Shown one piece after another: positions 32,815-34,663 of a DNA stretch of 34,663 nt. Under the pieces are notes generated by a model, which was given only the letters and a program-made list of their open reading frames with translations, did no database searches and was not told the origin of the DNA. The DNA comes from Candidatus Muiribacterium halophilum. GTDB lineage: Bacteria; Muiribacteriota; Muiribacteriia; Muiribacteriales; Muiribacteriaceae. The DNA lies in assembly GCA_023228995.1 (NCBI GenBank), contig JALOAD010000038.1, positions 1 through 34,663 of the forward strand. The letters are read 5' to 3'. The position numbers and the translations under genes are program-made. The first letter of the stretch is position 1. Each line of letters begins with the position of its first letter.

Positions 32815-32841
32815 AACACCCAGTTTTTGGGTGTTTTTTTT
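32815..32841. terminator. Bidirectional terminator between ackA and ssb
   Basis: AACACCCA/TGGGTGTT hairpin with a T-run on the right and an A-run on the left, between convergent ackA (+) and ssb (-). Confidence 0.88.
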
Positions 32842-32886
32842 ATTTAAGAACAAATAAAATCATTGATAACTTTTAACAATTTTTTA

Positions 32887-33315
32887 TTAAAATGGTATTT
32901 CGTCATCACCAGGAACATCATCTTCTGAAAATGGTGGAGGAGTATCATCATCAAATTTATGTGGGTTAAAATTAGAGGATGAATTATCTTTAGCATTAGA
33001 ATTACTCTGTGATTTTGTAGTAAGAAATTCAACATTATTTGCAACTACTTCCCAAGTATAAATAGTTTTACCATCTTTTTCGTAACTTCCAGTATCAAGC
33101 TTACCAGAAACAGCAACTTTACTACCTTTGTTAAGAAACTGATGACAACTTTCAGCAGCTTTATTCCATACAGTAATAGGTATAAAAGCAGTTTTTTTGT
33201 TATCTCCCCAACCTGTATTGACAGCAATTGAAAACGAAGTAACCGGTGTACCATTGTTTGTTGTTCTCATTTCAGGATCACGAGTTAGATTACCAATTAT
33301 TGAAACCTGATTCAT
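32887..33315 (-). CDS. ssb: Single-stranded DNA-binding protein
   Basis: 142 residues. OB-fold starts MNQVSIIGNLTRDPEMR, then ITVWNKAAESCHQFLNKGSKVAVSGKLDTGSYEKDGKTIY and WEVVANNVEFL. A low-complexity Ser/Asn/Asp linker leads to the acidic tip GDDEIPF, which recruits repair and replication partners. Length is slightly short, as in many low-GC bacteria. AGGAGAA precedes the ATG on the minus strand. Confidence 0.95.
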   Translation of the reverse strand: MNQVSIIGNLTRDPEMRTTNNGTPVTSFSIAVNTGWGDNKKTAFIPITVWNKAAESCHQFLNKGSKVAVSGKLDTGSYEKDGKTIYTWEVVANNVEFLTTKSQSNSNAKDNSSSNFNPHKFDDDTPPPFSEDDVPGDDEIPF

Positions 33316-33453
33316 ATAATTCTCCTAAATTAAGTATTTCATAGGTTACCCTAATGATTATTTAGAATATACAAATTTCCATTTTTTACATTAATACAAT
33401 TATAACAAAAGAAATATATAAAAAAAAGTAAAAGAGAAATAATAATAAAAAGT

Positions 33454-33615
33454 TTAAGAAAAATAAAGAAGTATGATAGCCAAAAAAAATATTAATCCAA
33501 ATATAAAAGAAACTTGATCTTTATTTTTAAATCCAAAACTTTCCCAAAAAAAGTAACAAACAAAATAACCAATAACAGCCAACATAATAGTTATTGCAGC
33601 AATATTTAATAACAT
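33454..33615 (-). CDS. 53-residue two-span membrane protein
   Basis: Minus-strand ORF with AAGGA before ATG at 33615. Two hydrophobic helices (~2-23 and ~36-52) are separated by a polar turn ESFGFKNKDQ. No family recognised. RBS quality and a clean membrane-hairpin composition make it a plausible gene between ssb and tmRNA. Confidence 0.5.
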   Translation of the reverse strand: MLLNIAAITIMLAVIGYFVCYFFWESFGFKNKDQVSFIFGLIFFLAIILLYFS

Positions 33616-33717
33616 TTTAATCCTTTGTAAATAATATTTCTTTGATTTTACTATTTGAATAACATATAGTCAAAATTATAAAAAGTTAAGTAAAAAACTG
33701 TATTATCAATGTTTAAA

Positions 33718-33746
33718 TTGACTAAACAAGCAATATCTGATAAAAT
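33718..33746 (+). promoter_or_regulatory. tmRNA promoter
   Basis: TTGACT (33718-33723), 17-bp spacer, TAAAAT (33741-33746), about 28 nt before the mature 5' end if RNase P processes a short leader. Confidence 0.7.
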
Positions 33747-33780
33747 TAAAACAAATATACCGTAATTATAACAGAAAACC

Positions 33781-34129
33781 GGGGGCGTTTTCTGGATTCG
33801 ACGGGTATAGTGAAGTCGCAGGAGCAAGTCGTAGTGTCTTCTACGTTAAAAAGGGCAAACTTAAATTTAAAAGCAAATAACGATTACGCTTTAGCTGCCT
33901 AAGCAGCTACGGTCCGCAGAGTAATGCCGATAACTTTGTGCACCGTCGACTAATCGGCTCACTTTGAAATTATTGCAGCATAACTTCAAAGGAAATATTA
34001 GCTGCTGGTTCTGAAAAAGCCTGTTCATTGGCGTTGGATGAGCGAGAAAACAAATAATGGACTAAACTTGTAGCTGGCCTGTTGTGGATCAATGCTCGGA
34101 CAGGGGTTCGAATCCCCTCGCCTCCACCA
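33781..34129 (+). ncRNA. ssrA: Transfer-messenger RNA (tmRNA, SsrA)
   Basis: 349 nt, one-piece tmRNA. The 5' part GGGGGCGTTTTCTGGATTCG and ACGGG pair with the 3' tRNA-like end, which has a T-arm (GGGGTTCGAATCCCC) and an encoded CCA at 34127-34129. The tag frame most likely resumes at GCA 33873 (nt 93) and reads ANNDYALAA before TAA at 33900-33902. An in-frame GCA at 33855 would give a 15-residue tag but lies too close to the 5' end. tmRNA rescues stalled ribosomes and marks the peptide for proteolysis. The 3' end borders a gene-poor stretch and a transposase start. Confidence 0.96.
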
Positions 34130-34178
34130 TGATTTTAAAACTCTTTATTACCAATGGTTTTCAATATGCTTATTTTTA

Positions 34179-34200
34179 TTGTGAGCAAATTTGTGAGCAA
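34179..34200. repeat. TTGTGAGCAA doublet in gene-free region after tmRNA
   Basis: TTGTGAGCAA at 34179-34188 and 34191-34200. tmRNA 3' ends are common integration sites, so this may be part of an old attachment region, but no integrase is visible. I see no gene in 34130-34613. Confidence 0.4.
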
Positions 34201-34613
34201 TAAAAATTGAAAAGATAAATTTCTAAGAATTTTTAATCTTAAATAAAAAAGTCATAATTTTTATGTTCCAAAAATTTTCTGAACCTTTTTTCTATACTAA
34301 ACTTGTTTGTTAAAATCATTTAAAAAATATGTAAAAAAAAATTGTTAATGACAATTAAAAATCTAATTAGTTCATAAAACAAGGTAACCTCAGATTAATT
34401 TAAAGCAAAAAAAAACGATTTTTCTTGAAGACTCTACTTTGTAAAAAAATAATTATAAGTCTTTTTTTAATTAAAAGAAATCAAAATATTTTTTAAATTT
34501 TGAAGGTAGATCTGATTTTTTATTTTTAGCACCATCTTATAATGGCTGAAGAAATAGGACCATAGTCTTAATTTATAAATCCATGTATAATAAAATATAT
34601 GGAGGAAAAGATT

Positions 34614-34663
34614 ATGAGTAAAAAAGGAAGAAGAGAATTCAGATCTGAATTTAAAGCAAAAGT
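34614..34663 (+). CDS. Start of IS3-family transposase OrfA (truncated by window end)
   Basis: ATG 34614 with GGAGGAAAAG upstream. The 16 visible residues, MSKKGRREFRSEFKAK, match the typical N-terminus of IS3-family OrfA (helix-turn-helix transposase subunit, usual form S/KKxRRxFSxEFKAKV). The rest lies beyond the window. The element end cannot be placed with confidence. Confidence 0.75.
   Translation, partial: MSKKGRREFRSEFKAK

Overview
The window is very AT-rich (by eye roughly a quarter G+C; Arg is almost always AGA, wobble positions are A/T) and uses the standard code, with TGA as a stop. A TonB-dependent receptor points to an outer membrane. Combined with polyhydroxyalkanoate (PHA) genes, a GH57 glucan branching enzyme paired with DUF4912, and YhaO/YhaN-type repair proteins, this suggests a low-GC diderm anaerobe or facultative bacterium, perhaps a Fusobacteriota-, Spirochaetota- or Muiribacteriota-like lineage. 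That placement is inference only; no marker here settles it.

Layout: (1) 1-3165, the end of a SbcD/YhaO-like nuclease, a SbcC/YhaN-like ATPase and pyrE, translationally coupled. (2) 3245-5940, a secreted lipase-like hydrolase, the PHA regulator PhaR (probably leaderless) and a methyltransferase. (3) 5941-6517, a repeat-rich spacer ending in a promoter with four TGCNNTGCA boxes. (4) 6518-9492, the main PHA locus: phasin, short PhaE-like subunit, second phasin, PhaC synthase, PhaB-like reductase. (5) 9493-12290, a TonB-dependent receptor behind a ModE-like operator, then a stand-alone ModE-type regulator. (6) 12291-12629, another repeat-rich spacer. (7) Minus strand 12630-16847: a second PhaE/PhaC pair in an operon with a MetX-like hydrolase, preceded by a sodium:solute symporter. 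(8) 17082-29164: M16C peptidase; PTS enzyme I with M29 aminopeptidase; a convergent radical SAM protein; degenerate HD-GYP protein with a YfcE-like phosphodiesterase; DUF4912, GH57 and a 47-residue membrane protein. (9) 29247-34129: NapH-like ferredoxin with a 43-residue CXXC protein, MscS channel, acetate kinase, SSB, a 53-residue membrane protein and tmRNA. (10) After tmRNA, a gene-poor stretch and the first codons of an IS3-type transposase.

The most interesting system is the carbon-storage module. Two complete PHA synthase pairs have unusually short PhaE-like partners (128 and 130 residues). A near-palindromic box TGCNNTGCA occurs four times at the phasin/phaE promoter, once over the start of the symporter promoter and once at the acetate kinase promoter. 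Since PhaR is encoded here and known PhaR operators are TGC-rich, I infer a local PhaR regulon linking granule formation to solute import and acetate/acetyl-phosphate metabolism. A second regulatory unit is a ModE-type protein whose probable operator (TATAT-N7-TATAT) overlaps the promoter of the adjacent TonB receptor, suggesting molybdate/tungstate-responsive outer-membrane uptake. Three genes (phaR, the metX-like gene, the napH-like gene) have -10 elements ending exactly 7 nt before ATG, consistent with leaderless mRNAs.
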